Assembly: GCF_000012885.1 (NCBI RefSeq)
Contig: NC_007498.2
Span: 620,001 to 684,000, forward strand
Direction: 5' to 3'
Origin: Syntrophotalea carbinolica DSM 2380
GTDB lineage: Bacteria > Desulfobacterota > Desulfuromonadia > Desulfuromonadales > Syntrophotaleaceae
DNA length: 64,000 nucleotides
Each line of letters starts with the position of its first letter. Within the stretch, counting starts at the first letter, position 1. A program made the position numbers and the translations under genes. This document shows positions 16,667 to 23,990 of the stretch, piece after piece. A model generated the notes under the pieces. The model worked only from the letters and a program-made list of their open reading frames with translations. It was not told the DNA's origin and ran no database searches.

Positions 16667-17972
16667 GGCTCTTCCCTAAATCGAGTGGGTAAGTTAGGGT
16701 TTCTCACAGGAATGATACAGCTTTGTACGCTCAAATCCTTGGTATTCGGTCGCCCTGGAAGGTCGCCGAAGTGAAACTCGCGCTTGCTGTCGGCGAGGTC
16801 AGTGTTTTTGTTGAACGGGATCAAACTATCCCCATGACCTGTCCAAAGTGTGGGGCAACGGCCCCCGGCTACGACACGCGACAGCGGAAATGGCGGCACC
16901 TAGATACCTGCCAGTATAAGACCATGCTTGTGGCCGATGTCCCCCGCGTTCAGTGCCCTGAGCACGGCGTCGTGACCGTTGAAGTGCCTTGGGCGGAACC
17001 TGGCTCCGGGTTCACGGCCCTGTTTGAAGCCTTGGTCATCGACTGGCTCAAGGAGGCCACTATCTCGGCCGTCTCCCGACAGATGAATCTCAGCTGGAAC
17101 GCCATTGACGGCATCATGGCGCGGGCCGTCGCGCGGGGCCTTGCGCGACGCGAAAACGAGGCTCCCAAGCATCTTGGTATCGACGAGACCTCCTTCCGCA
17201 AGCGGCACGATTATGTCACGGTCGTCTCGGACCAGGAGCAAGGACACGTGATCCATGTCGCCCTGGGGCGAAATAAGAAGGATCTGACGGACTACTACGA
17301 CTCCCTTTCCGAGGAACAGAAAGCAGGCATTGAGTCGGTTTCCATGGATATGTGGTCTGCCTACATCAACGCTACTCTGGCGAAGATTCCCGACGCGTCC
17401 CGGAAAATCGCCTTCGACAAGTTTCATGTGGCCAAATATCTCGGCGAGGCCGTCGACAAGGTGCGCCGTGAAGAACATAAGGTGCTACTCAAACAGGATT
17501 GCAAGGATCTGAGCGGCACCAAGCATGTGTGGTTGACCAACCCCGTCAACATGAGCGACAAGCAATGGCGCTGGTTTCGCGATCTGCGAGAGAGCAGCCT
17601 GAAAACCGCCCGCGCCTGGGCGCTAAAAGAGGCCGCCATGGGATTGTGGCATTACGTTCGCAGACCCTGGGTCGTCAAGGCCTGGAAGAAGTGGCTGGCC
17701 TGGGCTGTTCGTTGCCGCTTGCAGCCCATGAAAAAGGTTGCGAAAACGATCAAAGAGCACCTTTGGGGCATTCTCAATGCCATCCTTCTGAAGGTCACCA
17801 ACGGCCCGGCCGAGAGCATCAACAGCCGGATCAAAACTATCAAGGTCAGAAGTCGCGGATTCCGCAATAAGGAGCGGTTCCGCAATGCCATTTATTTCCA
17901 TCTCGGGGGCTTGAAGCTATACCCTGAAGGCATCATGCGATAGCTGTTACCCACTCGATCGGGGGAAGAGCC
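16667..17972 (+). mobile_element. ISL3-family insertion sequence
   Basis: 1306 bases bounded by inverted repeats GGCTCTTCCC-TAA-ATCGAGTGGG (left) and its complement, with GGCTCTTCCC-CCG-ATCGAGTGGG at the right end. One transposase gene fills it. An 8-bp target duplication, normal for ISL3, is not evident (TTGAATGA left, GATTTATC right), which suggests a deletion or rearrangement after insertion. The right flank carries a lone attC core (GTTATGA, 17996-18002), so the insertion probably removed most of an attC between two cassettes. Confidence 0.9.
16723..17943 (+). CDS. ISL3-family transposase
   Basis: 406 residues. It has the N-terminal zinc-binding segment typical of ISL3 (CPKCGATAPGYDTRQRKWRH, then VPRVQCPEHG), a helix-turn-helix and a DDE catalytic core (HLGIDETSFRKRHDYVTVVS, SVSMDMWSAYINA, and the C-terminal GPAESINSRIKTIKVRSRGF with the Glu). 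The in-frame start is TTG at 16723. An ATG 11 bases upstream (16712) with a better context reads MIQL and is then out of frame by two bases, whereas relatives usually begin M-x-x-L-Y-A-Q-I-L-G-I, so a small indel at the start may have weakened expression. The remainder is uninterrupted. Confidence 0.88.
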   Translation: MYAQILGIRSPWKVAEVKLALAVGEVSVFVERDQTIPMTCPKCGATAPGYDTRQRKWRHLDTCQYKTMLVADVPRVQCPEHGVVTVEVPWAEPGSGFTALFEALVIDWLKEATISAVSRQMNLSWNAIDGIMARAVARGLARRENEAPKHLGIDETSFRKRHDYVTVVSDQEQGHVIHVALGRNKKDLTDYYDSLSEEQKAGIESVSMDMWSAYINATLAKIPDASRKIAFDKFHVAKYLGEAVDKVRREEHKVLLKQDCKDLSGTKHVWLTNPVNMSDKQWRWFRDLRESSLKTARAWALKEAAMGLWHYVRRPWVVKAWKKWLAWAVRCRLQPMKKVAKTIKEHLWGILNAILLKVTNGPAESINSRIKTIKVRSRGFRNKERFRNAIYFHLGGLKLYPEGIMR

Positions 17973-18000
17973 GATTTATCTAAAGACATTCTATTGTTAT

Positions 18001-18051
18001 GATCAACTTGCGCTGCTTGATGCAATCTGCTACAATTGCTGCAAGTTGATC
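18001..18051 (+). promoter_or_regulatory. Promoter flanked by an 11-bp inverted repeat, toxin-antitoxin operator
   Basis: A -35 TTGCGC (18008-18013), a 17-base spacer and a -10 TACAAT (18031-18036) are embraced by GATCAACTTGC (18001-18011) and its exact complement GCAAGTTGATC (18041-18051). Eighteen bases downstream is the antitoxin start with AAAGGAGG. Perfect arms bracketing a promoter fit autorepression by the antitoxin or toxin-antitoxin complex, possibly through DNA looping or cooperative dimers. Confidence 0.65.
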
Positions 18052-18068
18052 GTGGAAAGGAGGTTCAT

Positions 18069-18290
18069 ATGTCTACAGCCAGTGTACGACTTGACCAAGA
18101 TTTAGTTGAAAAAGCCGCTATTATGGCAAAAGCATTAAACCGTACAACGCCAAAGCAAATTGAGCACTGGGCTAAAATCGGTGAAATGATGGAAGATAAC
18201 CCAGACCTGCCATATGAGTTCGTCAGGCAGGCCATTATTGCAAAAGCCGAAAAAGAAGCCGGTAAGCTCGAGGAATACGACTTTGGCTAA
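18069..18290 (+). CDS. ParD-like antitoxin
   Basis: 73 residues, starting at ATG 18069 behind AAAGGAGG. The N-terminal strand STASVRLDQDLVEKAAIMAK is ribbon-helix-helix-like, and NRTTPKQIEHWAKIGEMMED is the signature of the ParD-like antitoxin family (QIExW). The acidic/helical C-terminus (AIIAKAEKEAGKLEEYDFG) would wrap the toxin. It neutralises the downstream toxin and probably represses its own promoter through the flanking palindrome. It is encoded opposite to the cassette-array direction and has its own promoter, as usual for toxin-antitoxin cassettes that stabilise integron arrays. Its stop codon overlaps the toxin start. Confidence 0.8.
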   Translation: MSTASVRLDQDLVEKAAIMAKALNRTTPKQIEHWAKIGEMMEDNPDLPYEFVRQAIIAKAEKEAGKLEEYDFG

Positions 18291-18573
18291 AATTACCCAG
18301 ATTCTTCAAACACCAACCTTCAAAAAAGCAGTCAAAAAACTCCACCAGAACCAAAAGAAGGATTTGGATAAGGCCGTTAAGGAGCTTGTTGATGATCCCC
18401 TTTTGGGTGAGCAGAAAAAGGGGGATCTGTCATTTCTCCGAGTCTACAAATTTAAAATGAATAAACAGCTCACCCTTCTTGGTTATAGCTATGAAGATGG
18501 AACGGTCACTCTGGAGCTAATGGCTCTCGGTTCGCATGAGAATTTTTACCGGGATGTCAAAAGCATTATCTAG
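18283..18573 (+). CDS. RelE/ParE-family toxin
   Basis: About 97 residues: AKITQILQTPTFKKAVKKLH, then KDLDKAVKELVDDPLLGEQK, LSFLRVYKFKMNKQLTLLGY, and TVTLELMALGSHENFYRDVK. Helical hairpin, antiparallel sheet and terminal G-x-H-x-N-F-Y-R-D match the RelE/ParE fold. Relatives either cut ribosome-bound mRNA or poison gyrase; sequence alone does not decide. The open frame continues upstream to 18214, but TTG 18283, overlapping the antitoxin stop and preceded by CGAGGAA, is the sensible start and gives translational coupling. It ends 18 bases before the IS1182-like element, whose insertion into the adjoining attC leaves the pair intact. Confidence 0.78.
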   Translation: MAKITQILQTPTFKKAVKKLHQNQKKDLDKAVKELVDDPLLGEQKKGDLSFLRVYKFKMNKQLTLLGYSYEDGTVTLELMALGSHENFYRDVKSII

Positions 18574-18591
18574 GCGGACTCCATCATAACG

Positions 18592-20391
18592 AGCCTGTAG
18601 AAAAACCATTTTGACTGAACCTGTTTTCCGTCAATCGATTCTTCTTGGCCTCGATTCCTATTTTAAGTTCTCTTCGGTTTCCTTCGCCTTATTCTCTCTA
18701 AAACGACTCCACAAACCGTACAAAGAAGAAGCTTTTACTCCATCTAGACCCGGATTTCCCGCTTTTACCCTACAAAGTCCATCCATACCGATGAATCTTG
18801 CCGATATTGTGGAGCATCGTCATCAATTTCCATTGCCCATCGACTTTGGTGCGACCACGCAGGGAAAACCGTCGCAGCCCAAGCGTTTCGCGCAGATTGC
18901 CAAAGACAGGTTCGACGATACCCAGGCGTTGCCCGTAAATGTAGCGACCGAACACGGAATCGATCTTCTGTTTCATCCGCTCGATGATGCCGATCTTGGG
19001 ACTCGATAGCGTCTCCAGCAGCACGTTGACCTGGCGGGCTCCTTTTTGGCGGATGTCTCGCAAACATTGGCTCCGCTTTGCACAGCGATCACAATCAGCC
19101 TGATAGCCCATGAATTGCATGAATAAACGCTCGCCGATCTTGGCTTTGGCGCACTTGAGCCACAGAGGGTTACCGGCCGGACAGACGCAGGTCTTGTTGG
19201 CAAGATCGACCTGAAAGTCACTGACGCTGAAGCGTTTTTTTGGGTGGCTCTTTGACGCACCGGAGTCTTGGGGCTTGTGACGTGACGCGGTCTTGAAACG
19301 GGGATCGCGGGAGCGAAAACCAGGATCGGCGATATAGCCGTCTATGCCTTCTGCTTCCAGATGCTCCAGAGTCTGTCCGCCATGAAAACCACTATCGGCC
19401 AGGATTTTGGCCTCGCTAAGAATCTCGTCACCACAGTTATGATAGTTACCGTTGAAGGCCTTGCGGATGCCCTCAAGCATCGGTTCGAGCAACCCATGCT
19501 CCTGTCCCGTACCGAAGGCTTCGGCATGCACCACCACCTGATGCTCGGCATCGACCGCGGCGACGCCAGTGTAGCCCTGAAGCACGCCGTGGCTGGTCTT
19601 CATCTTGGCGCTGTCGTTATCGGTGATGTTGCTTTTCACTTCCTTGCCGCGACGACCCTGGCGTTTTTTGTTTTCGGTCAGGAACTTCTTGATCTTACGA
19701 CTGGCCTTGGTCAGAGTCTCTTTCTGTTTTTCCTCCCGCTGTCGCATGGTCGGATCGGGCGGCCCCTGTTTATCTTCTTCGCGGTGCTTGTTGAGCAGAA
19801 AGCGTACGGCCCGGTCGATCTTCTTGGCTTTCTTTTTCAAATCGTCGTGGGTGCCGCTCCACTCCTTGGAGGCGTTCGATGGCATCTTGCAACCGTCGAC
19901 GGCGAACATCTCATGACCAATCAGCCCCAGGGCATCGCAAACCATCAGCACCTGATGAAACAGGTCGGCAATCTGTTCGGCAGATCCGGAGATGAAGTCG
20001 GCAATGGTGGTGAAATGCGGACGGCTGTCGGCGGACAGGGCCATAAAGATCACGTTTTCACGGCACAGCGCTTCGATTTTGCGACTGCTAGTAACTCCGC
20101 GCGAATAGGCCAGCAGCACAATCTTCAGCAGAATGGCCGGATCGTAGGCGGGACGGCCGGCTTCGTCGTTGTTGAATTTACTGTTGAAAATACTCAGGTC
20201 GAGTTCGTTGTCGACCAGGTAGTGCAGGGAATACTCGAAGGTGCCGGGCAGGATCTGCTGTTCGAAATCCACCGGCAACATAACGGTTTGCTTGTAGTCG
20301 TAGGGTTTGAAACGAGGCATGAGAAAAACCCCTTTAGCATTTCATGAAATTTTTCGCATTCTAACACATTTTTGGGTTTTCCTACAGCCTC
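18592..20391 (-). mobile_element. IS1182-like insertion sequence, copy 1, inserted at an attC core
   Basis: 1800 bases. Terminal inverted repeats are CTGTAGAAAAACC (left) and CTGTAGGAAAACC (complement of right). AACG occurs directly on both sides (18588-18591 and 20392-20395), consistent with a 4-bp target duplication. Removing the element joins CATCATAACG to TTTGAGGTCACCGG, restoring an ordinary attC start. Copy 2 at 25882-27681 has exactly the same length and the same AACG flanks. Single transposase gene, no passenger genes. Confidence 0.9.
18770..20320 (-). CDS. IS1182-family transposase, copy 1
   Basis: 516 residues, intact. The N-terminal domain (SLHYLVDNELDLSIFNSKFN, YDPAILLKIVLLAYSRGVTS) and the DDE core (FAVDGCKMPSNASKEW, DSGFHGGQTLEHL, VFGNLRETLGLRRFSLRGRT) match IS1182-type DDE transposases. 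The Cys-rich insertion CVCPAGNPLWLKC...CDRCAKRSQCL is also typical. Start ATG 20320, in a context without a strong ribosome-binding site. Nearly identical to copy 2, with differences clustered around residues 340-360. Long open frames on the opposite strand are composition artefacts. Confidence 0.9.
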   Translation of the reverse strand: MPRFKPYDYKQTVMLPVDFEQQILPGTFEYSLHYLVDNELDLSIFNSKFNNDEAGRPAYDPAILLKIVLLAYSRGVTSSRKIEALCRENVIFMALSADSRPHFTTIADFISGSAEQIADLFHQVLMVCDALGLIGHEMFAVDGCKMPSNASKEWSGTHDDLKKKAKKIDRAVRFLLNKHREEDKQGPPDPTMRQREEKQKETLTKASRKIKKFLTENKKRQGRRGKEVKSNITDNDSAKMKTSHGVLQGYTGVAAVDAEHQVVVHAEAFGTGQEHGLLEPMLEGIRKAFNGNYHNCGDEILSEAKILADSGFHGGQTLEHLEAEGIDGYIADPGFRSRDPRFKTASRHKPQDSGASKSHPKKRFSVSDFQVDLANKTCVCPAGNPLWLKCAKAKIGERLFMQFMGYQADCDRCAKRSQCLRDIRQKGARQVNVLLETLSSPKIGIIERMKQKIDSVFGRYIYGQRLGIVEPVFGNLRETLGLRRFSLRGRTKVDGQWKLMTMLHNIGKIHRYGWTL

Positions 20392-20493
20392 AACGTTTGA
20401 GGTCACCGGCGGCGGTGAGCCGGGCCGACCTTGCAGAAGTCTAAACGAAAACCGCCCATGTTTCACCCGTCCGCGTGCAGTGGATGGTTCGAA
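20392..20493 (-). other. attC site (family A), core split by IS1182-like copy 1
   Basis: From AACG (20392) to the core GTTCGAA (20487-20493). Inner arms GAGGTCACCGGCGGCGGTGA and CCGCCCATGTTTCACCCGTC pair around a spacer containing TCTAAACGAAAAC. Near-identical to attC sites at 29026 and 34663. The outer core heptamer at its left lies on the other side of the IS (ATCATAAC, 18583-18590). Confidence 0.85.
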
Positions 20494-20539
20494 GATTTTG
20501 ACCACCTCATGTTGGTTGAGGTGCTTGCCAGGCAGTCAT

Positions 20540-20788
20540 TCACCGACCTTCAAGCATGCGATCAATAAGGTTCATTGCCTTATCAATTCCCTCTGCCTCG
20601 TCTGGGGTCAATTCGTCCCGGCAAAGTGCTCTTGTGCTGGCAAGCGCTCTCCGGCAATCTTCCCACCCATCAGTCAAGCCATTCGGCGAGAAATAGGCTG
20701 GAAGAAAACGAAAGAGACACTGGAGTGCTCTTCTTTCACAAAAGCTTTCAGAGAGGAACGATAGTATCTTCCAAATCTCGTCTGACAT
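20540..20788 (-). CDS. Cassette-encoded hypothetical protein
   Basis: 82 residues from ATG 20788: MSDEIWKILSFLSESFCERR, ALQCLFRFLPAYFSPNGLTD, GWEDCRRALASTRALCRDEL, ending AMNLIDRMLEGR. Four Cys residues are spread out without a zinc-finger pattern; the helical C-terminus includes LTPDEAEGIDKAMNLIDRML. No family recognised. The start lies nine bases inside the cassette boundary (attC core 20797-20803), so the 5' untranslated region is very short and expression depends on an upstream or within-attC promoter. A longer frame starting at 20974 would run through the attC and is not credible. Confidence 0.65.
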   Translation of the reverse strand: MSDEIWKILSFLSESFCERRALQCLFRFLPAYFSPNGLTDGWEDCRRALASTRALCRDELTPDEAEGIDKAMNLIDRMLEGR

Positions 20789-20796
20789 TGTTTGCC

Positions 20797-20868
20797 TTCG
20801 AACGTTGCCATCACCGGCACGGATGAAGCGCAGCGGAATCCGTGTCCGAGTGAATGGAATTGTTATCT
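20797..20868 (-). other. attC site (72 bp)
   Basis: Core TTCGAAC (20797-20803) and GTTATCT (20862-20868) flank arms GCCATCACCGGCACGGAT and ATCCGTGTCCGAGTGAATGG, which pair with a few extrahelical bases. Short central loop GAAGCGCAGCGGA. The 3' end of the upstream methyltransferase gene is encoded inside it. Confidence 0.85.
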
Positions 20869-21620
20869 TTCTCTTTTGACCGGCTTCCAACAAACAAAGA
20901 AAATATTCCATATTTAAAAACACAATCAACATTTTGAAATCCGAGATTCCTGAGTACCTTAATCTGGGATTCAAGGGTGTCTGGGACGTTGTCGGGGTTA
21001 CTTTTATACTTGCTTGGAATATTTAGGAACTTGTTTGGAACTTCTATTGTGGAATGACTTTTGATCCACTCTCGCCACAAAGACAGATGCCATTCTTCAA
21101 GCATTGTCGTTGGTGACAAAACAACGTCATAATTAAAAAAATATCCTCCTGGAGACAAATGATCAAATATATAGGAATAGAGCCTCTTTTTTTCGCTAAA
21201 TGAAAGGTGGTGAATTGCCAACGAAGAATATATGAAATCGAATTTTTTGTTCAGCGGATCACTGTCGGAAATTTGTTGAAAACTTGCCTTAATAAAATCG
21301 ATATTTTCTTTATTTGACAGACGCGCCTTTGCCACCGACAACATTTCTGATGACGCATCAACTAGGGTTGCGTTTAAAAACGGTGAGGCCTTTGCCAATT
21401 CATATATAAATAGTCCGTCACCACAACCAAGATCGAGAATACTTGCCGCGTTCTTTTTTGAAATAAAATTTTTATAACCTAATTTTGCAACTTGGATAAA
21501 TTGGTCACGAAATGGCAAATATCGATCAGAATTATCCCTGTAATCTTGTGAGAAGTTTGAGTCGGCCCACCGTGACTCTTCAAACTTTGCCAAGGTATTC
21601 CCCCTCTCTGAACCTTCCAA
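20811..21620 (-). CDS. Cassette-encoded SAM-dependent methyltransferase
   Basis: 269 residues. Motif I is ASILDLGCGDGLFIYELA, followed by NATLVDASSEMLSVAKARLS (motif II Asp) and FDFIYSSLAIHHLSFSEKKR (motif IV/V), then the LSPGGYFFNYDVVL strand: a complete class I Rossmann methyltransferase of the ubiquinone/menaquinone-like small-molecule type. Substrate unknown. Start at ATG 21620, 18 bases from the attC core. Unusually, the last about 19 codons lie within the cassette's attC, so the C-terminal tail is partly dictated by the recombination site. Codon usage is visibly more AT-rich than in the core genes. Confidence 0.82.
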   Translation of the reverse strand: MEGSERGNTLAKFEESRWADSNFSQDYRDNSDRYLPFRDQFIQVAKLGYKNFISKKNAASILDLGCGDGLFIYELAKASPFLNATLVDASSEMLSVAKARLSNKENIDFIKASFQQISDSDPLNKKFDFIYSSLAIHHLSFSEKKRLYSYIFDHLSPGGYFFNYDVVLSPTTMLEEWHLSLWREWIKSHSTIEVPNKFLNIPSKYKSNPDNVPDTLESQIKVLRNLGFQNVDCVFKYGIFSLFVGSRSKEKDNNSIHSDTDSAALHPCR

Positions 21621-21637
21621 TCATATTTCGCGCGATA

Positions 21638-21740
21638 AGATAACGACTGAGCTCACCGGTGGCGCTGTGTCACCGGCGAAGCAAAAACTTAAACGAAAAC
21701 CGCCCCTACATCGGCCATCCGGTGGAGTGGCTTGTTAGGG
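21638..21740 (-). other. attC site (family B, 103 bp)
   Basis: Cores AGATAAC (21638-21644) and GTTAGGG (21734-21740); arms GAGCTCACCGGTGGCG and CATCCGGTGGAGTGGC pair. Very similar to the attC at 35137-35239 next to the integrase, although the cassettes between have other attC families. Confidence 0.88.
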
Positions 21741-21787
21741 ATTCCCCTTTGACTCTGGCAGAGAGTATCAACGTTGCTATCAGCGCG

Positions 21788-22063
21788 TTAAGAGTTAGCA
21801 GCTATCGATAGACAAACTCCTAGAAACGAACCGCCGAGGAAAACCACAATGAACGCTATATCGGTACTGCGAGCTACCCAAGTAAGCTTGGCGCCCACCA
21901 AACCAATATTTTTGGAACACACCTTGGCCAAATACCCGGGGGTACCGGCCCAAAGGAAATCCACTGAGACGCCACGCCATACCAGAATAGTGTAAACAAC
22001 AAAATTTCCAATGACGGCATACAAGCCAAGAACGACTAAAGAGATGAACAAAACCATAAACAT
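21788..22063 (-). CDS. Cassette-encoded small membrane protein
   Basis: 91 residues with two or three hydrophobic segments: MFMVLFISLVVLGLYAVIGN running into FVVYTILVWRG, and TDIAFIVVFLGGSFLGVCLS near the end. The short polar middle (GYLAKVCSKNIGLVGAKLTW) probably faces the cytoplasm. No family recognised. The start ATG is 19 bases from the cassette boundary, with AGAGAC at a plausible ribosome-binding distance. About 47 bases separate its stop from the attC. Membrane proteins of about 100 residues are a frequent class among unexplained integron cassettes. Confidence 0.6.
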   Translation of the reverse strand: MFMVLFISLVVLGLYAVIGNFVVYTILVWRGVSVDFLWAGTPGYLAKVCSKNIGLVGAKLTWVARSTDIAFIVVFLGGSFLGVCLSIAANS

Positions 22064-22082
22064 GGGTCGTCTCTGCGCGGTG

Positions 22083-22140
22083 CCCTAACGATATAGCTGA
22101 CCGATGTGCGTAGCACTTTCGGTCGAGCGGCTTGTTATAA
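22083..22140 (-). other. attC site (58 bp, short type)
   Basis: Cores CCCTAAC (22083-22089) and GTTATAA (22134-22140) enclose arms GCTGACCGA and TCGGTCGAGCGGC with a small GTGCGTAGCAC stem in the centre. At 58 bp it is near the minimum for a functional attC. Confidence 0.85.
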
Positions 22141-22164
22141 AACCAAGCTACTGGAGAAGCGACA

Positions 22165-22464
22165 ATGAGCATACTTGCAAAGCACTATGTAACGACAATG
22201 CCAAACGGTGAAAAGTGGTCGGTGCCGGTCAACGTGATCGCTATTGACAGGGCAGAATATTACGCCTCTCAGTTCGGCGGCGATGTAGACCGCAGCCTGC
22301 GTGAAGACACCGAGCCTCTTTTTGAAAGCGATACCTACGAAATAGAGGATTGGGCCAAAAACAATATGAACTGGTCGGATGTTGAGGCTAGCGCCACCCT
22401 GGCGGAAAAGGGAACATGCGACTACCAAGAGGGATGGGTAAACGGAGACGCAGAAGTTTTATAA
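22165..22464 (+). CDS. Cassette-encoded acidic protein, reverse orientation
   Basis: 99 residues: MSILAKHYVTTMPNGEKWSV, PVNVIAIDRAEYYASQFGGD, then a very acidic EDTEPLFESDTYEIEDWAKN and VEASATLAEKGTCDYQEGWV. Soluble, no signal peptide, no family recognised. ATG 22165 has GGAG nine bases upstream, and its stop TAA overlaps the neighbouring attC core, which both argue for a real gene. It runs opposite to the integrase-proximal reading direction of the array, so an attI-side promoter would make antisense RNA to it; it needs its own promoter or read-through from the left. The opposite-strand frame has no ribosome-binding site and an unnatural composition. Confidence 0.7.
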   Translation: MSILAKHYVTTMPNGEKWSVPVNVIAIDRAEYYASQFGGDVDRSLREDTEPLFESDTYEIEDWAKNNMNWSDVEASATLAEKGTCDYQEGWVNGDAEVL

Positions 22465-22553
22465 CGTAGTGGTAACCGGCTGCGTCGTGCTGGTTACATT
22501 TAGTAGAAACCCCTACGGTGACCGCCCCTCTATCACCAGTCCGGTTGACCTTT
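22459..22553 (-). other. attC site (family C), interrupted by IS1111-like copy 1
   Basis: Starts at core TTATAAC (22459-22465), then GTAGTGGTAACCGGCTGCG and a distal arm CTATCACCAGTCCGGTTGAC (about 22530-22549). Aligns along its length to the attC at 27682-27782 until the IS begins. The opposite core, GTTATGT, is at 24201-24207 beyond the element. Confidence 0.85.
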
Positions 22554-22641
22554 TTGATACTAAGTGCAGGCCCCCTTCAGATACCGGACCATCCGGTATC
22601 CTTTGAGCAGACACCAACCCTCAAAGAAAGGAGCCTGCACC

Positions 22642-23691
22642 ATGAGATTTTACACCAAACAACACCAGTATTATTGCGGCGTCGACCTGCATGCCGGGGC
22701 CATGTATGTGTGTATCCTTGATGCGGCCGGGGAGATCGTCGTTCACCAAAACATTCCGACCCGGCCAAAGAGCTTTCTGCGTCTGATCAAACCCTACCGC
22801 AAGTATCTGGTGGTGGCCGCCGAGTGCATGTTCACTTGGTACTGGCTGGCCGATCTCTGTGCCGATGAGGGAATCAACTTTGTCCTGGGCCATGCTCTCT
22901 ATATGCGGGCCATCCATGGTGGCAAAGCCAAAAACGACCGCATCGACTCGTACAAGATTGCTGTGCTCCTGCGCGGCGGCACTTTGCCGCAGGGTTATGT
23001 CTATCCAAAGCAAATGCGGGCCACCCGCGATCTGCTACGGCGTCGCAACCACCTGGCGCGCAAGAAAGCGGAGCTGGTAGCGCACATTCATAATACGGCC
23101 ACGCAGTACAATCTTCCCGAACCGCTGGGGCGCATTGCCAAGCCGAGCGAACGGGGCAATGTGCCTGCCCGCTTTGCCGAACCGGCGGTACGCCGTATGG
23201 TCGAGATCGATCTGGCAACCATCGAACATTACGAACATCTGCTCGATAGCTTGGAGCGGGAGTTGGAGCGCATCGCCAACCAGCACAATCCAGTCAACCT
23301 CGCCCTGCTTAAGTCAATTCCCGGTGTCGGTCGCATACTGGGGCTGGTGATGCTCTACGAAATCGAAGATATCACCCGCTTTCCCCGGGTGCAGGATTTT
23401 GCTTCCTACTGCCGCCTGGTGAAACCGGCCAAGGAGTCGAACGGCAAAGCCTACGGCCACAGCGGCAAGAAAATCGGTAATGCCCATCTGCGCTGGGCTT
23501 TTGGTGAGGCGGTGGTGCTAATGCTTAAAGGCAACAAGCCCGCTCAGGCCGTGGTGCAGAAACTGGCCAGCAAGCACGGCAAGGGTAAAGCCTTTGCCAT
23601 TCTGTCCCATCGCCTTGGCCGGGCCGTATATTACATGCTCAAGAATCAGGTGCCTTTCGACCCGCAGCGGTTTCTGCGTCAAGGCACTTGA
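22642..23691 (+). CDS. IS110/IS1111-family transposase (DEDD), copy 1
   Basis: 349 residues from ATG 22642 (AAAGGAG seven bases upstream). The N-terminal RuvC-like DEDD domain is visible as YYCGVDLHAGAMYVCILDAA (first Asp), VVAAECMFTWYWLADLC (Glu) and HGGKAKNDRIDSYKIAVLLR (Asp-x-x-Asp). The C-terminal transposase-20 domain has LLKSIPGVGRILGLVMLYEI, FASYCRLVKPAKESNGKAYG and the catalytic-Ser region GHSGKKIGNAHLRWAFGEAV. Full length and intact. It differs from copy 2 at scattered positions (about nine in ten residues the same by eye), so the two copies were not made by a very recent single event. IS110-type recombinases act with an element-encoded RNA that specifies the target. Confidence 0.92.
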   Translation: MRFYTKQHQYYCGVDLHAGAMYVCILDAAGEIVVHQNIPTRPKSFLRLIKPYRKYLVVAAECMFTWYWLADLCADEGINFVLGHALYMRAIHGGKAKNDRIDSYKIAVLLRGGTLPQGYVYPKQMRATRDLLRRRNHLARKKAELVAHIHNTATQYNLPEPLGRIAKPSERGNVPARFAEPAVRRMVEIDLATIEHYEHLLDSLERELERIANQHNPVNLALLKSIPGVGRILGLVMLYEIEDITRFPRVQDFASYCRLVKPAKESNGKAYGHSGKKIGNAHLRWAFGEAVVLMLKGNKPAQAVVQKLASKHGKGKAFAILSHRLGRAVYYMLKNQVPFDPQRFLRQGT

Positions 23692-23990
23692 AGGGAGGAG
23701 GCGGATCAGCCTGACCGTCTAACTGGAAGGCATCTTGATGTGCAGATCTCTGGACGGCCGAAACGAAGCGAAGACTTCTGGGTAACAGCAGCCCGCTACC
23801 AAGGCCGTTTGATCCGCCGACTACCGCTATCCGGTTTTTTGATTGGAGGTTCGCCTCGCTCCCACATACAGCTTGCGCGATGGTCCAAAAGACCCGCGCC
23901 GGATTCTGCCCCTTCCCCGAGTCCGCACCTAACTGCGACCATCGGCTACTGGATGGACCTCGACTTTTTGATTGGACCGGCACAAGGGCA

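Noticed and set aside
19361-20347. 328-codon plus-strand frames opposite both IS1182-like transposases (also 26651-27637)
   Set aside because: Present in both copies only because the transposase genes are; antisense to intact DDE transposases with no start signals.
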